DNA of 32,760 nucleotides from an uncultured Corynebacterium sp. (GTDB lineage Bacteria; Actinomycetota; Actinomycetes; Mycobacteriales; Mycobacteriaceae), in NCBI RefSeq assembly GCF_945649885.1, contig NZ_CALZFS010000013.1, positions 1 to 32,760 of the forward strand, in the 5' to 3' direction. This document shows positions 1-7,486 of this stretch, in pieces. The position numbers were made by a program, and so were the translations under genes. Position 1 is the first letter of the stretch; every line of letters begins with the position of its first letter. The notes below the pieces were generated by a model. It was not told the DNA's origin. It did no database searches and saw only the letters and a program-made list of their open reading frames with translations.

Positions 1-44
1 CTAAGTGACTGCAGGCACAGAGATTTTCGGGTAGAAGTGGGGTT

Positions 45-578
45 ATGACTGATTACAATGATTCCCGTTTCCCCGGCCCGGATCCTTATGCGCCATTGGG
101 TGATGTTTCCAGCTTCACACTGACCTCCACTGACCTGAGCAATGGTGAGAAGCTCAAAGAACCGCAGCTGGGTGGAAACGATGTTTCCCCACAGTTGTCC
201 TGGTCCGATCTGCCAGAGGGTACCAAATCCCTTGCCATCACCTGCTTTGATCCGGATGCACCCACAGGTTCTGGCTTCTGGCACTGGGCTGCATTCAACA
301 TTCCCGTCAGCGTGACGGAACTGCCTACCGGTGCAGGTGATGAAACCCTCGGTGGAATTGACGGTGTGGTCTCCCTCAAGGGTGATTCCGGCAAGCGTGG
401 TTTCTACGGTGCCCAGCCGCCAGCTGGCCATGCGCCCCACAGGTACCTGTTCGCGGTGCATGCGGTGGATGTGGAAAAGCTTGACATTGACCCCGATTCC
501 ACCCCCACTGTGCTCGGTTTTAACCTCTATTTCCATACTCTTGGGCGATCCATTGTGTGGGGTTGGTACGAGAACTAG
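45..578 (+). CDS. PEBP / YbhB-YbcL family (Raf kinase inhibitor-like) protein
   Basis: This 177-residue protein belongs to the phosphatidylethanolamine-binding protein family, whose bacterial members are small soluble proteins with an anion or ligand pocket and mostly unknown roles. The family signature DPDAPTGSGFWHW lies at about residues 69-81, and GKRGFYGAQPPAGHAPHRY follows at about 116-134. These two segments build the ligand pocket. There is no signal peptide, so it should be cytoplasmic. The ATG at 45 follows a purine-rich GAAGTGGGG stretch. A small membrane protein begins 16 bases after the stop, so the two may be co-transcribed. The family call is firm, but the physiological role is not. 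Confidence 0.9.
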   Translation: MTDYNDSRFPGPDPYAPLGDVSSFTLTSTDLSNGEKLKEPQLGGNDVSPQLSWSDLPEGTKSLAITCFDPDAPTGSGFWHWAAFNIPVSVTELPTGAGDETLGGIDGVVSLKGDSGKRGFYGAQPPAGHAPHRYLFAVHAVDVEKLDIDPDSTPTVLGFNLYFHTLGRSIVWGWYEN

Positions 579-594
579 TAGGGTAAGTCACATT

Positions 595-1020
595 ATGAGT
601 GCTGCATCGGGTAAATCAAAGCTTAAATTAAACATGGACGAACGCATGGGTTGGCGTCGCGTCCCTACAGCAATCCGCGTGGGCGGTGCATTTGTGGCAC
701 TGGGAGTGGTTCTCATCGTTTTCGGTGTCATTGAACTCGTCACCAGTGGTATGGGTGCGCCTTTTGCCGTCACCCCGGGATTCCTGTTGATCCTGCTGGC
801 AGCAGTCATCCTCGGTGGTTTTGCCACCGTGAGCAGATATGAGGAGAGCTCACGCACCCAGGTGATCACCTTGGGTATCGCCGTGGTGTTGGTCGGTCTC
901 AGCCGTTTCCTTCCCAATGATCCCCTGATGTGGGTGGAGCAGTTCTGGCTGAGTGCCTGGGCTGTCACCGCCATCATCTGTGGTCTGATTATGCGCCGCG
1001 CGATGATGCCGAAGGGCTAG
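595..1020 (+). CDS. Small integral membrane protein, unknown function
   Basis: The ORF track extends this frame back to 331, but that part overlaps the PEBP gene. The ATG at 595 (MSAASGKSKLKLNMDE) is the sensible start and gives 141 residues. A basic, soluble N-terminus of about 25 residues is followed by about four hydrophobic segments (roughly 27-50, 56-82, 90-106 and 112-134). A short charged stretch, SRYEESSR, lies between the second and third. I recognise no catalytic motif. It sits 16 bases after the PEBP gene and ends just before a strong hairpin, so it is probably the last gene of that unit. Function unknown. Confidence 0.75.
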   Translation: MSAASGKSKLKLNMDERMGWRRVPTAIRVGGAFVALGVVLIVFGVIELVTSGMGAPFAVTPGFLLILLAAVILGGFATVSRYEESSRTQVITLGIAVVLVGLSRFLPNDPLMWVEQFWLSAWAVTAIICGLIMRRAMMPKG

Positions 1021-1032
1021 GTGTAGAACTCC

Positions 1033-1071
1033 GAAGAAAGGGCCACTGTCAAAGACAGTGGCCCTTTCTTC
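1033..1071. terminator. Bidirectional intrinsic terminator between convergent genes
   Basis: A perfect 18-base inverted repeat (GAAGAAAGGGCCACTGTC and its complement) surrounds an AAA loop. The AAAG end of one arm and the CTTT end of the other give T-rich tails on both strands. It lies between the plus-strand membrane protein and the minus-strand pyrD gene, so it can serve both. Confidence 0.9.
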
Positions 1072-1088
1072 CTTTATTCTGCCAACCT

Positions 1089-1098
1089 GGGGGGGGGG
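1089..1098. repeat. Homopolymeric G10 tract
   Basis: Ten consecutive G residues lie in the short gap between the terminator and the end of pyrD. No gene covers it. Such tracts are prone to slippage and to sequencing or assembly errors. Confidence 0.85.
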
Positions 1099-1170
1099 CA
1101 AGCCGAACGTGAAAATCAGTGGACTATACGACATTGTTGCTCGGACAACAATGGAACGGCTGGGTCGGAA

Positions 1171-2292
1171 CTAGGAGGTTGCCTTCCACGGCAGGTCGGA
1201 GCCGACAGCCTCCGAGATGTTGGCCAGTCCGTGGGCACGGATCTGGGCTGCGATACCGAGATGAATGTCACGGATCCAGTCCGGGCCACCGTAGATGAAA
1301 CCGGTGTAGCCCTGCAGGAGGGTGGCTCCGGCGGTGATGCGCTCCCACGCCTGCTCCGGCGTGCTGATGCCACCGACACCGATGAGGACGAGCTGATCAC
1401 CCACACGGGCGTAGAGCTGCTTGAGCACCTCGAGGGCACGGTCAGCCACCGGCGCACCCGAGATACCACCGGCCCCCATGTCCGCCACCTCATTGGCCGG
1501 GGTGGACAGCCCCTCACGGGAGATGGTGGTGTTGGTGGCGACGATGCCTGCCAGGCCCAGTTCAAGGGCGAGATCGGCAACCGCGTCCACGTCCTCATCA
1601 GAGAGGTCCGGGGCGATCTTCACCAGCACAGGCACTGAGGTGGATTCCTGCACGGCGGCCAGGATAGGGCGTAGGGACTCCACGGCCTGCAGATCGCGCA
1701 GTCCAGGGGTATTCGGGGAGGAAACATTCACCACGAGGTAATCAGCCAGATCACCCAGCAGGGAAGCGGAACGACGGTAGTCGTCCACAGCCTGGTCCGC
1801 CGGGACAACTTTGGTCTTGCCGATGTTGATGCCGATCACGTCATCAGTTTTACGGCGACGCAGGTTATCCGCCGCATCCGCGGCACCCTCGTTGTTGAAG
1901 CCCATGCGGTTGAGAATGGCTTTGTCCGCAGGCAGACGGAACAGGCGGGGAGTGGGGTTACCGGCCTGCGGTGATGCTGTGACCGTGCCCAGCTCCGCAT
2001 AGCCGAAACCGAGTCCGGTCCAGGTATCTGCCGCGGAGGCGTTCTTATCAAAGCCTGCGGCCAAGCCCAGGGGGCGGGGGAAGGTGATGCCGAAAACTTC
2101 CTGGGACAGGACAGGGTCATTGACCCCGAGGACCTTACCCATCGCACGGTTGAGCGGGGTGGCCACCTGCAGCAACCCCAAGCCATCGTTGATGATGCCG
2201 TGGATACGTTCCGGGCGGAGGGTGAACATGGCCTTCAGGCTGGTGTCATACACCTTCTGGCGGAGCTTAGGGGTATGGGATGGCTTGCTCAT
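1171..2292 (-). CDS. pyrD: Dihydroorotate dehydrogenase (quinone), class 2
   Basis: This 373-residue protein catalyses FMN-dependent oxidation of dihydroorotate to orotate in pyrimidine synthesis, passing electrons to menaquinone at the membrane. The class 2 pattern is clear. An N-terminal helical extension of about 60 residues (membrane association) precedes the barrel. Next come the FMN-binding motif [12 protein letters not shown] (about 74-85) and NRMGFNNEG (about 128-136). [14 protein letters not shown] (about 189-202) carries the catalytic serine that marks class 2 enzymes, where class 1 has cysteine. VKIAPDL, TNTT and GVGGIS follow in the expected order. The gene starts 36 bases after the lipoprotein stop, so it probably belongs to the same minus-strand unit and ends at the bidirectional hairpin. 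Confidence 0.96.
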   Translation of the reverse strand: MSKPSHTPKLRQKVYDTSLKAMFTLRPERIHGIINDGLGLLQVATPLNRAMGKVLGVNDPVLSQEVFGITFPRPLGLAAGFDKNASAADTWTGLGFGYAELGTVTASPQAGNPTPRLFRLPADKAILNRMGFNNEGAADAADNLRRRKTDDVIGINIGKTKVVPADQAVDDYRRSASLLGDLADYLVVNVSSPNTPGLRDLQAVESLRPILAAVQESTSVPVLVKIAPDLSDEDVDAVADLALELGLAGIVATNTTISREGLSTPANEVADMGAGGISGAPVADRALEVLKQLYARVGDQLVLIGVGGISTPEQAWERITAGATLLQGYTGFIYGGPDWIRDIHLGIAAQIRAHGLANISEAVGSDLPWKATS

Positions 2293-2328
2293 AGGGGGTT
2301 CAACTTTCTACAGAAGGTGTGCGGGAAG

Positions 2329-3354
2329 TTATGCGGGGTTGTCGATGATCTGCAATCCGTCACCGGAGGCAGAAGCCACCACCAAGGTGCCATCTTCCAG
2401 TGCCACGATGTTCTGGGCATCGGCGACGGTGTCCAGGCGGTGCTGTTCTTCTGGGACACCTTCAGCGATCCGGTAGCCGGCGAGCTGATTGTTGGACAGG
2501 GTGGTGATCCAGGCCAGGGAGTTCTGACTATCCCAGGCAACACCCCAGGGGTCACTGTCCACCGGGGCAGTCATCTGGAGACGGATGATGTCATCGGCAT
2601 TGTAGATGGCAATCTGGCCACCACGGTTATCAGAGACCACCAACAGCCCATCCTCGCCGGCGGCCATCTGTGCCACACCGAGTCCCACGCGCAGGGTCGC
2701 ACCAGCACGGTCATTGGGGTAGTCGATGTCCTGGATGGTGGTGGGGCCATTGGAGATGCGCACCACGGCGTCGTGGCGCTCATCCACAGGAACAGCGATC
2801 ATCTCAGTGCCCGGGTCCTGGACCTCGAAGTTCACCGGTTCCTGGCCATCGCGGTAGACGGTGACATCTTCATCAACATCATTGCCCACGAGCAGTTGAC
2901 CATCGGTGGTCAGTGCCGCAACGGTGGTGGGCTTATCGGTTTCCTGCAGGTTGTCCAGGTTCGGGTTGTTCGCATCAATCAGATAAACACCCTGTTCACA
3001 GGCGAGAATGAACTGATCTCCGGTCACGGTGAGGTCACCGCACTGGGAAGCAACCTCCAGTTCCACCTGTTCGCCGGCTTCGAAATCAGCGAGGGTGCCA
3101 ATGGCGAGGGACTGATCAGAGCGCACCCCCAGGATATCGCCGTCAGCCACTTCCATGTCGGTGACATTGGCTGCAAAGTCCAGGACTGTTCCAGCAGGGT
3201 TCTCGGCGGCGGGGGATGCTACCGGGGTGGCCTGCCCCATGTCTGGGGACTCTGGAAGATTCTGGCTACAGGCGGTGGCAAGCATCGCGGTGGTGGCCAG
3301 CACAGAGGTTGCCAGGAGTGGACGGTAGACACGGGAACGACGGCGCATATTCAC
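2329..3354 (-). CDS. Secreted lipoprotein, probable beta-propeller
   Basis: This is a 341-residue exported lipoprotein of unknown function. The N-terminus has a basic cluster (MRRRSR), a hydrophobic core and a lipobox-like LATAC with the acylated cysteine at about residue 29. Ala at position -3 is less usual than Leu or Val. A Ser/Pro/Ala-rich linker follows, then repeated blade-like segments (for example GDLTVTGDQFILACEQGVYLID and QLLVGNDVDEDVTVYRDG), as in YVTN/WD-like propellers. The track start is GTG at 3354, and an in-frame ATG at 3348 is equally possible. It lies 38 bases after the aldo/keto reductase-like gene and 36 bases before pyrD. A role in the envelope is inference only. Confidence 0.8.
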   Translation of the reverse strand: MNMRRRSRVYRPLLATSVLATTAMLATACSQNLPESPDMGQATPVASPAAENPAGTVLDFAANVTDMEVADGDILGVRSDQSLAIGTLADFEAGEQVELEVASQCGDLTVTGDQFILACEQGVYLIDANNPNLDNLQETDKPTTVAALTTDGQLLVGNDVDEDVTVYRDGQEPVNFEVQDPGTEMIAVPVDERHDAVVRISNGPTTIQDIDYPNDRAGATLRVGLGVAQMAAGEDGLLVVSDNRGGQIAIYNADDIIRLQMTAPVDSDPWGVAWDSQNSLAWITTLSNNQLAGYRIAEGVPEEQHRLDTVADAQNIVALEDGTLVVASASGDGLQIIDNPA

Positions 3355-3392
3355 AATGTGTCAGATTACCAGCAGCCTGAAAATGGTAGGTA

Positions 3393-4343
3393 CTAGAGGG
3401 AGACATCGTCCAGCGCTTTTGTGATTGGGGAGGGCAGGACCACATCCTCGGCCTTGAGCAGCTGCTGTAGTTGAGCCGGTGTTCGGGCACCCACGATCAC
3501 GGAGGTGACCCCCGGGCGATCACGAACCCAGGTGGTGGCTGTGACAGCAGGACTCAGGCCCAGGCCACGTGCGGCGGTATCCAGGGCATCGACAATCGTG
3601 TGGGAACGGCCGTCCAGGTATCCCTGGACCTCAGCATCACGTTCGGAGGAAGCCGCGCGGGAATCCTGCGGGATCTCTGAACGGTACTTGGCGGTCAAGA
3701 CACCCTGGCCCAGTGGCGCACCGGCGAAGAAACCAACACCCAGGTGCTGGGTGGCGGGGAGAAGTTCTTCCTCGGCGCGGCGGACCAGGAGACTGTATTC
3801 ATTCTGGGCCACCACGATGGGACGGGCTGCCGCTGCCGCATGATTGGAGGCCGCGTGAGTGACAGCCAGCTGCCATCCGGAATAACCACGAACACCGGCA
3901 TAGCGCACCCGTCCGGTACGCACTGCATAGTCCAGGGTGTCCGCCACCTCATAGGGCGGGGTGCGGTCATCCCAATAACCCACCGACCACAGATCCAGGT
4001 AGTCAGTACCCAGTGAGTGCAGGGTCGCATCAAGTTGTGCGATGAGTGAGCGACGGGAACAGTCCACCCGTTGCCCGATGGGCAGATCAGGATTCACCCC
4101 GGCGCATGAGGAGATCACCAGATCCGGTCGGGGAGCCCGCGTGCGCAGCAGATCACCGAGCATTTCCTCGGCCATGCCATTGGCATAGGTCGGGGAGACG
4201 TCGATAAGCGTTCCACCTGCGCCGATGAAATCAGTGAGGATCGTCGATGCCTCAGCAAGCTCTGTACCCATGCCCCACGTGGAGGTGCCTAAACCAATGC
4301 GCGTGACGCGCAGACCACTTGTGCCCACCATTCGCTGTTTCAC
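3393..4343 (-). CDS. Aldo/keto reductase-family protein with altered catalytic residues
   Basis: The fold is that of the NADPH-dependent aldo/keto reductases: [20 protein letters not shown] at the N-terminus, [17 protein letters not shown] with the tetrad Asp and Tyr (about D48 and Y53), then TDYLDLW, a [10 protein letters not shown] strand and a C-terminal [12 protein letters not shown] cofactor segment. Two tetrad positions look wrong: the strand that normally reads TK reads SSCAG, and the YxxH position reads WSVGYWD. I place the start at GTG 4343, giving 316 residues, because TAGTGT lies seven bases upstream. The track uses a TTG at 4364, and ATG 4331 is a third option. The gene leads the unit with the lipoprotein and pyrD and is divergent from uppP. 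Substrate unknown. Confidence 0.85.
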   Translation of the reverse strand: MKQRMVGTSGLRVTRIGLGTSTWGMGTELAEASTILTDFIGAGGTLIDVSPTYANGMAEEMLGDLLRTRAPRPDLVISSCAGVNPDLPIGQRVDCSRRSLIAQLDATLHSLGTDYLDLWSVGYWDDRTPPYEVADTLDYAVRTGRVRYAGVRGYSGWQLAVTHAASNHAAAAARPIVVAQNEYSLLVRRAEEELLPATQHLGVGFFAGAPLGQGVLTAKYRSEIPQDSRAASSERDAEVQGYLDGRSHTIVDALDTAARGLGLSPAVTATTWVRDRPGVTSVIVGARTPAQLQQLLKAEDVVLPSPITKALDDVSL

Positions 4344-4350
4344 GCCAACC

Positions 4351-4379
4351 ACACTACTTATCAATAGCGGTAGTAAGGT
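4351..4379. promoter_or_regulatory. Back-to-back leaderless promoters of the AKR-like gene and uppP
   Basis: On the plus strand TAAGGT (4374-4379) sits seven bases before the uppP GTG. On the minus strand TAGTGT (complement of 4351-4356) sits seven bases before the reductase GTG at 4343. Both match the corynebacterial TAnnnT -10 pattern and predict transcripts that begin at the start codon. The two hexamers are only 17 bases apart. Confidence 0.55.
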
Positions 4380-4386
4380 CTATCGG

Positions 4387-5268
4387 GTGAATGAACAGAC
4401 CTATCACCTAGCCTCTGCCGTGGAGCCTGCGGTAGCTGAGAACATGAGCTGGGCGCAGACGATCGTCCTCTCATTGGTCCAGGGACTCACCGAATTCCTG
4501 CCCATCAGCTCCTCGGGTCACCTCCGAATTATTTCTGAACTGTTCTGGGGTGTTGATGCCGGTGCCTCCTTCACCGCCGTGGTGCAGCTCGGAACCGAAG
4601 CCGCCGTCCTGGTGTACTTTGCCAAGGAGATCTGGCAGATCCTCACCGGATGGTTCGCCGGCGTCTTCAATAAGGAACGTCGCGGACGTGACTACAAGAT
4701 GGGGTGGATGATCATCGTGGCCACCATCCCCGTGGTGGTCCTGGGCGTGTTGGGCAAGGACCTCATCCGTGAGGCACTACGCAACATGTGGATCACCGCC
4801 ACCGTCTTGGTGCTGTTCTCCTTTGTGTTCATCCTCGCTGAAAAGATGGGCAAGAAGGACCGCGGATACGATGACCTGAACATGAAGGATGCCCTGGTCA
4901 TGGGATTTGCACAGTGCCTTGCGCTGATCCCCGGTGTCTCCCGTTCCGGTGGCACCATCTCCGCCGGCCTGTTCATGGGCCTCAACCGTGAAGTGGCGGC
5001 GAAGTTCTCCTTCCTGCTGGCCATCCCGGCTGTCCTGGGATCCGGGCTGTACTCATTGCCTGATGCCTTCGACCCTGCAGCAGGGCAGGCAGCCTCCGGC
5101 CTGCAGTTGACCATCGGCACCCTGCTCGCCTTCATCGTGGGTTATATCTCCATTGCCTGGCTGATGAAGTTCGTGGCCAACCACTCCTTCTCCTGGTTCG
5201 CCGCCTACCGCATCCCGGCAGGCCTGATCGTCATGCTGCTGCTGGCACTGGGATATCTGAATCCTTAA
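4387..5268 (+). CDS. uppP: Undecaprenyl-diphosphate phosphatase
   Basis: UppP (BacA) is an integral membrane enzyme that dephosphorylates undecaprenyl diphosphate, recycling the lipid carrier of peptidoglycan synthesis and giving bacitracin tolerance. The protein has 293 residues from GTG 4387 (MNEQTYHL). The two family motifs are present: [13 protein letters not shown] near residues 34-46, and PGVSRSGGT near the middle. About eight hydrophobic segments surround them. The track start at 4225 overlaps the divergent reductase gene and lies upstream of the promoter, so I reject it. ATG 4444 is a fallback start. A strong terminator follows, so uppP is probably transcribed alone. Confidence 0.95.
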   Translation: MNEQTYHLASAVEPAVAENMSWAQTIVLSLVQGLTEFLPISSSGHLRIISELFWGVDAGASFTAVVQLGTEAAVLVYFAKEIWQILTGWFAGVFNKERRGRDYKMGWMIIVATIPVVVLGVLGKDLIREALRNMWITATVLVLFSFVFILAEKMGKKDRGYDDLNMKDALVMGFAQCLALIPGVSRSGGTISAGLFMGLNREVAAKFSFLLAIPAVLGSGLYSLPDAFDPAAGQAASGLQLTIGTLLAFIVGYISIAWLMKFVANHSFSWFAAYRIPAGLIVMLLLALGYLNP

Positions 5269-5279
5269 GTCGTAGCTAC

Positions 5280-5317
5280 AACACCCCGCACACTGCGAGT
5301 GTGCGGGGTGTTTTTTG
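5280..5317 (+). terminator. Intrinsic terminator after uppP
   Basis: A 14-base GC-rich stem (AACACCCCGCACAC with GTGTGCGGGGTGTT) around a TGCGA loop is followed by a run of T residues. It begins 12 bases after the uppP stop codon. Confidence 0.92.
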
Positions 5318-5452
5318 CGGGCGTCGATGAGCACTTCCCACTAGACGACGCTGGGGGAATAACCGACGACCTGGGACAGTTGAGGTGGACAGGCGCGTCA
5401 GTGGCGCGCGGCTTAATCATGCCCTCAATATTCCCTTACCGTGGAAAGTAGC

Positions 5453-5458
5453 TAGAGT
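5453..5458 (+). promoter_or_regulatory. Probable -10 box of mshC (leaderless)
   Basis: TAGAGT matches the TAnAnT -10 consensus and lies seven bases before the mshC ATG, which predicts a transcript starting at the initiation codon. No Shine-Dalgarno sequence precedes the ATG. Confidence 0.55.
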
Positions 5459-5465
5459 TAGATCC

Positions 5466-6761
5466 ATGCATTCTTGGCCCACTCCTGAAATCCCAGCCCT
5501 GGACGGCACCCCGGTGTCCCTGGACCTCTTCGACACTGCCGATCAGCAGGTTAAGCCTTTGGAGGTGCCACCCAGCGGCTCTGGAATCCCGGTGGGCATG
5601 TACGTCTGCGGCATCACCCCCTATGACTCCACACACCTCGGGCACGCCGCGACCTACCTGGCATTCGACCTGATTTACCGCATCCTCCTGGACAACGACC
5701 AGGAGGTCCACTATGTCCAGAACATCACCGATGTGGATGATCCACTCTTTGAACGCGCCGCACGTGATGGCGTGGATTGGCGTGATCTGGGCACCAGCCA
5801 GATCAATCTCTTCCGTAGTGACATGGAAGCGCTGAGCATTATCCCGCCGCAGGACTATATCGGTGCGATTGAGTCCATCGACGAGGTGATCACAATGGTC
5901 TCCACGCTGCTGGAGGAGGGTGCGGCCTATGTGGTGGATGATGCTGAGTACCCGGATGTCTACGCCTCCATCCATGCGACTGAGAACTTCGGCTATGAGT
6001 CGAACTATGACTCCGCCACCATGGCCCAGTTCTTTGCCGAACGCGGCGGCGATCCGGACCGTGAAGGCAAGCGCAACCCGATGGATGCGCTGCTGTGGCG
6101 TGCCGCCCGTGACGGTGAACCCAGCTGGGATTCCCCCTTCGGTGCAGGCCGCCCAGGCTGGCACATTGAGTGTTCCGCCATCGCCACCAACCGACTGGGA
6201 CCAAGCTTTGACATCCAGGGCGGGGGCTCTGACCTGATGTTCCCTCACCACGAGTTCTCCGCAGCACATGCTGAGGCCGCACACGGTGTGGAACGCATGG
6301 CCAAGCACTATGTGCATGCCGGCATGATCTCCCAGGACGGCGTCAAGATGTCCAAGTCCCTGGGTAACCTGGAGTTCGTCTCCCGCCTGACAGCCTCAGG
6401 CCATGAGGCAGCAGCCATCCGCCTGGGCGTGTACTCCACCCACTACCGTGGCGACCGCGATTGGAACACCGAGGTTCTCAAGGCGGCAGAAGAACGACTG
6501 GCACTGTGGCGTGCCGCAGTCGCTATCGCTCAGGACCGTGCAGTCGCTGTGGATGCAGTCACCGAGCTGCGCGCCCACCTGTCCAATGATCTGGACACCC
6601 CCGCAGGCCTGGCAGCAGTGGACGTCTGGGCCCGCACCGTACTGGATGGAACCCCTGACACGGACCGTGAATCAGCAGGTCAGTTGCCTGCTTCAGAGAT
6701 CCCGCCAGCAGGTCGCATCATCGCTGCGGCCGTCGATGCACTTCTGGGAGTGCACCTTTAG
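5466..6761 (+). CDS. mshC: Cysteine:1D-myo-inosityl 2-amino-2-deoxy-glucopyranoside ligase (mycothiol synthesis)
   Basis: MshC joins L-cysteine to GlcN-Ins with ATP, a step in making mycothiol, the main thiol of actinobacteria. The 431-residue protein is a cysteinyl-tRNA synthetase homologue. The N-terminus [12 protein letters not shown] is typical of MshC. A zinc-ligand cysteine lies in [16 protein letters not shown] (Cys48; HLGH at 57-60 is the HIGH motif). [10 protein letters not shown] and [15 protein letters not shown] follow, and KMSKS lies at 294-298. The chain stops well short of CysRS because the anticodon-binding region is missing, which separates it from CysS. ATG 5466 fits both homology and the leaderless promoter; the track start at 5385 has no support. 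Confidence 0.95.
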   Translation: MHSWPTPEIPALDGTPVSLDLFDTADQQVKPLEVPPSGSGIPVGMYVCGITPYDSTHLGHAATYLAFDLIYRILLDNDQEVHYVQNITDVDDPLFERAARDGVDWRDLGTSQINLFRSDMEALSIIPPQDYIGAIESIDEVITMVSTLLEEGAAYVVDDAEYPDVYASIHATENFGYESNYDSATMAQFFAERGGDPDREGKRNPMDALLWRAARDGEPSWDSPFGAGRPGWHIECSAIATNRLGPSFDIQGGGSDLMFPHHEFSAAHAEAAHGVERMAKHYVHAGMISQDGVKMSKSLGNLEFVSRLTASGHEAAAIRLGVYSTHYRGDRDWNTEVLKAAEERLALWRAAVAIAQDRAVAVDAVTELRAHLSNDLDTPAGLAAVDVWARTVLDGTPDTDRESAGQLPASEIPPAGRIIAAAVDALLGVHL

Positions 6762-6785
6762 CCAAATTCGTGGACAATGTCTGGC

Positions 6786-7166
6786 ATGAGCATTCGCGCA
6801 ACATTTCAGCCAACTGTCAACGAGTTCATCTCCACCCTGGAGGAATTCGCCACCGGTTCCTACCTCAAAGCAGATGAGAAGGAATTCTGGGATGAGCCCT
6901 TCGATGTAAAGGCACTTCCAGAACTCCGTAAAATCCTGGAAAACTACCTGGGCACCCTGGATGAGATCGGTCAGGGCCCGGAGCTGGATGCCCTGAACAC
7001 CGCTGCTCAGAACACCCTTGATGAGCTGGATAAGTTCAACACCAAATACCACGGTGCAGTCATTGAGCCGGAGGAGAAGGAAGAAATCTCCGAGCTGCTT
7101 TTCGACGCAGCCAAGCTCACCGGTGCCGATGATCTCTCCCTGGAGAGCTTCCCGGAATTTGAATAA
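6786..7166 (+). CDS. Small acidic conserved hypothetical protein
   Basis: The gene encodes about 126 residues from ATG 6786 (MSIRATFQPTVNEF). The track starts nine bases earlier at ATG 6777. I prefer 6786 because a GACAAT -10-like hexamer lies seven bases upstream, the same spacing as several neighbours, and neither ATG has a clear ribosome-binding site. The protein is rich in Glu and Asp and looks mostly helical (EFISTLEEFATG, LRKILENYLG, ELDKFNTKYHG, EEKEEISELLF). It has no membrane segment, signal peptide or recognisable catalytic motif. It begins 24 bases after mshC and ends before a terminator. I do not recognise the family. Confidence 0.7.
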   Translation: MSIRATFQPTVNEFISTLEEFATGSYLKADEKEFWDEPFDVKALPELRKILENYLGTLDEIGQGPELDALNTAAQNTLDELDKFNTKYHGAVIEPEEKEEISELLFDAAKLTGADDLSLESFPEFE

Positions 7167-7188
7167 CCCTCCGAGGCCTATGGATTTG

Positions 7189-7221
7189 AGAGACACCCAC
7201 ATTCCAGGGGTGTCTCTTTTT
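7189..7221 (+). terminator. Intrinsic terminator
   Basis: The stem AGAGACACCC / GGGTGTCTCT encloses an eight-base loop and is followed by a T-rich tail (TTTTTCTATT). It lies 22 bases after the stop of the small acidic protein and closes the mshC-side transcription unit. Confidence 0.88.
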
Positions 7222-7486
7222 CTATTGGTATGGGGCCAGGGAGTGGGTGAGGAGCGTCGGTGGACCAGTGCAAGGTGATGCAGTCGCCATAGTGCAACAG
7301 CATGTTCCCAGGTCACATGCCCTGGGGCGGTTGAGAGCGTGGTTTATCAGTCCGTACCGAACCCTCAATCTGCTTCCGGCACTGGTCGGGAAGGTAAGGA
7401 GTCTGCGGGTGTGCATGAATGAAAATAGACTCTGAACAGGCTGAAAAGTTTAATTAAGAATGAAAGCGTACTAAGCTGTCTACCTA
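7222..7486 (+). promoter_or_regulatory. metH upstream region
   Basis: These 265 bases contain only short ORFs (about 62-64 codons, one per strand), which I do not believe. A TAAGCT hexamer (7472-7477) nine bases before the metH ATG is a plausible -10 box and would give a leader of only a few bases. I found no cobalamin-riboswitch B12 box and no complete palindrome resembling a McbR site, only isolated TAGAC and GTCTA half sites more than 40 bases apart. Confidence 0.4.

Noticed and set aside
2200-3396. 398-codon plus-strand ORF across the lipoprotein and pyrD starts
   Set aside because: It spans two minus-strand genes with clear family motifs and the gap between them, and has no ribosome-binding site or domain.
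5436-6317. 293-codon minus-strand ORF inside mshC
   Set aside because: It is the complement of mshC, which has HLGH and KMSKS motifs in the right places.
7222-7435. Two short ORFs (62 and 64 codons) in the metH upstream region
   Set aside because: They overlap on opposite strands, lack ribosome-binding sites and have no protein-like features. One begins inside the terminator-proximal gap.
7425-7482. Possible McbR operator before metH
   Set aside because: Only isolated TAGAC and GTCTA half sites are present, more than 40 bases apart rather than separated by six.
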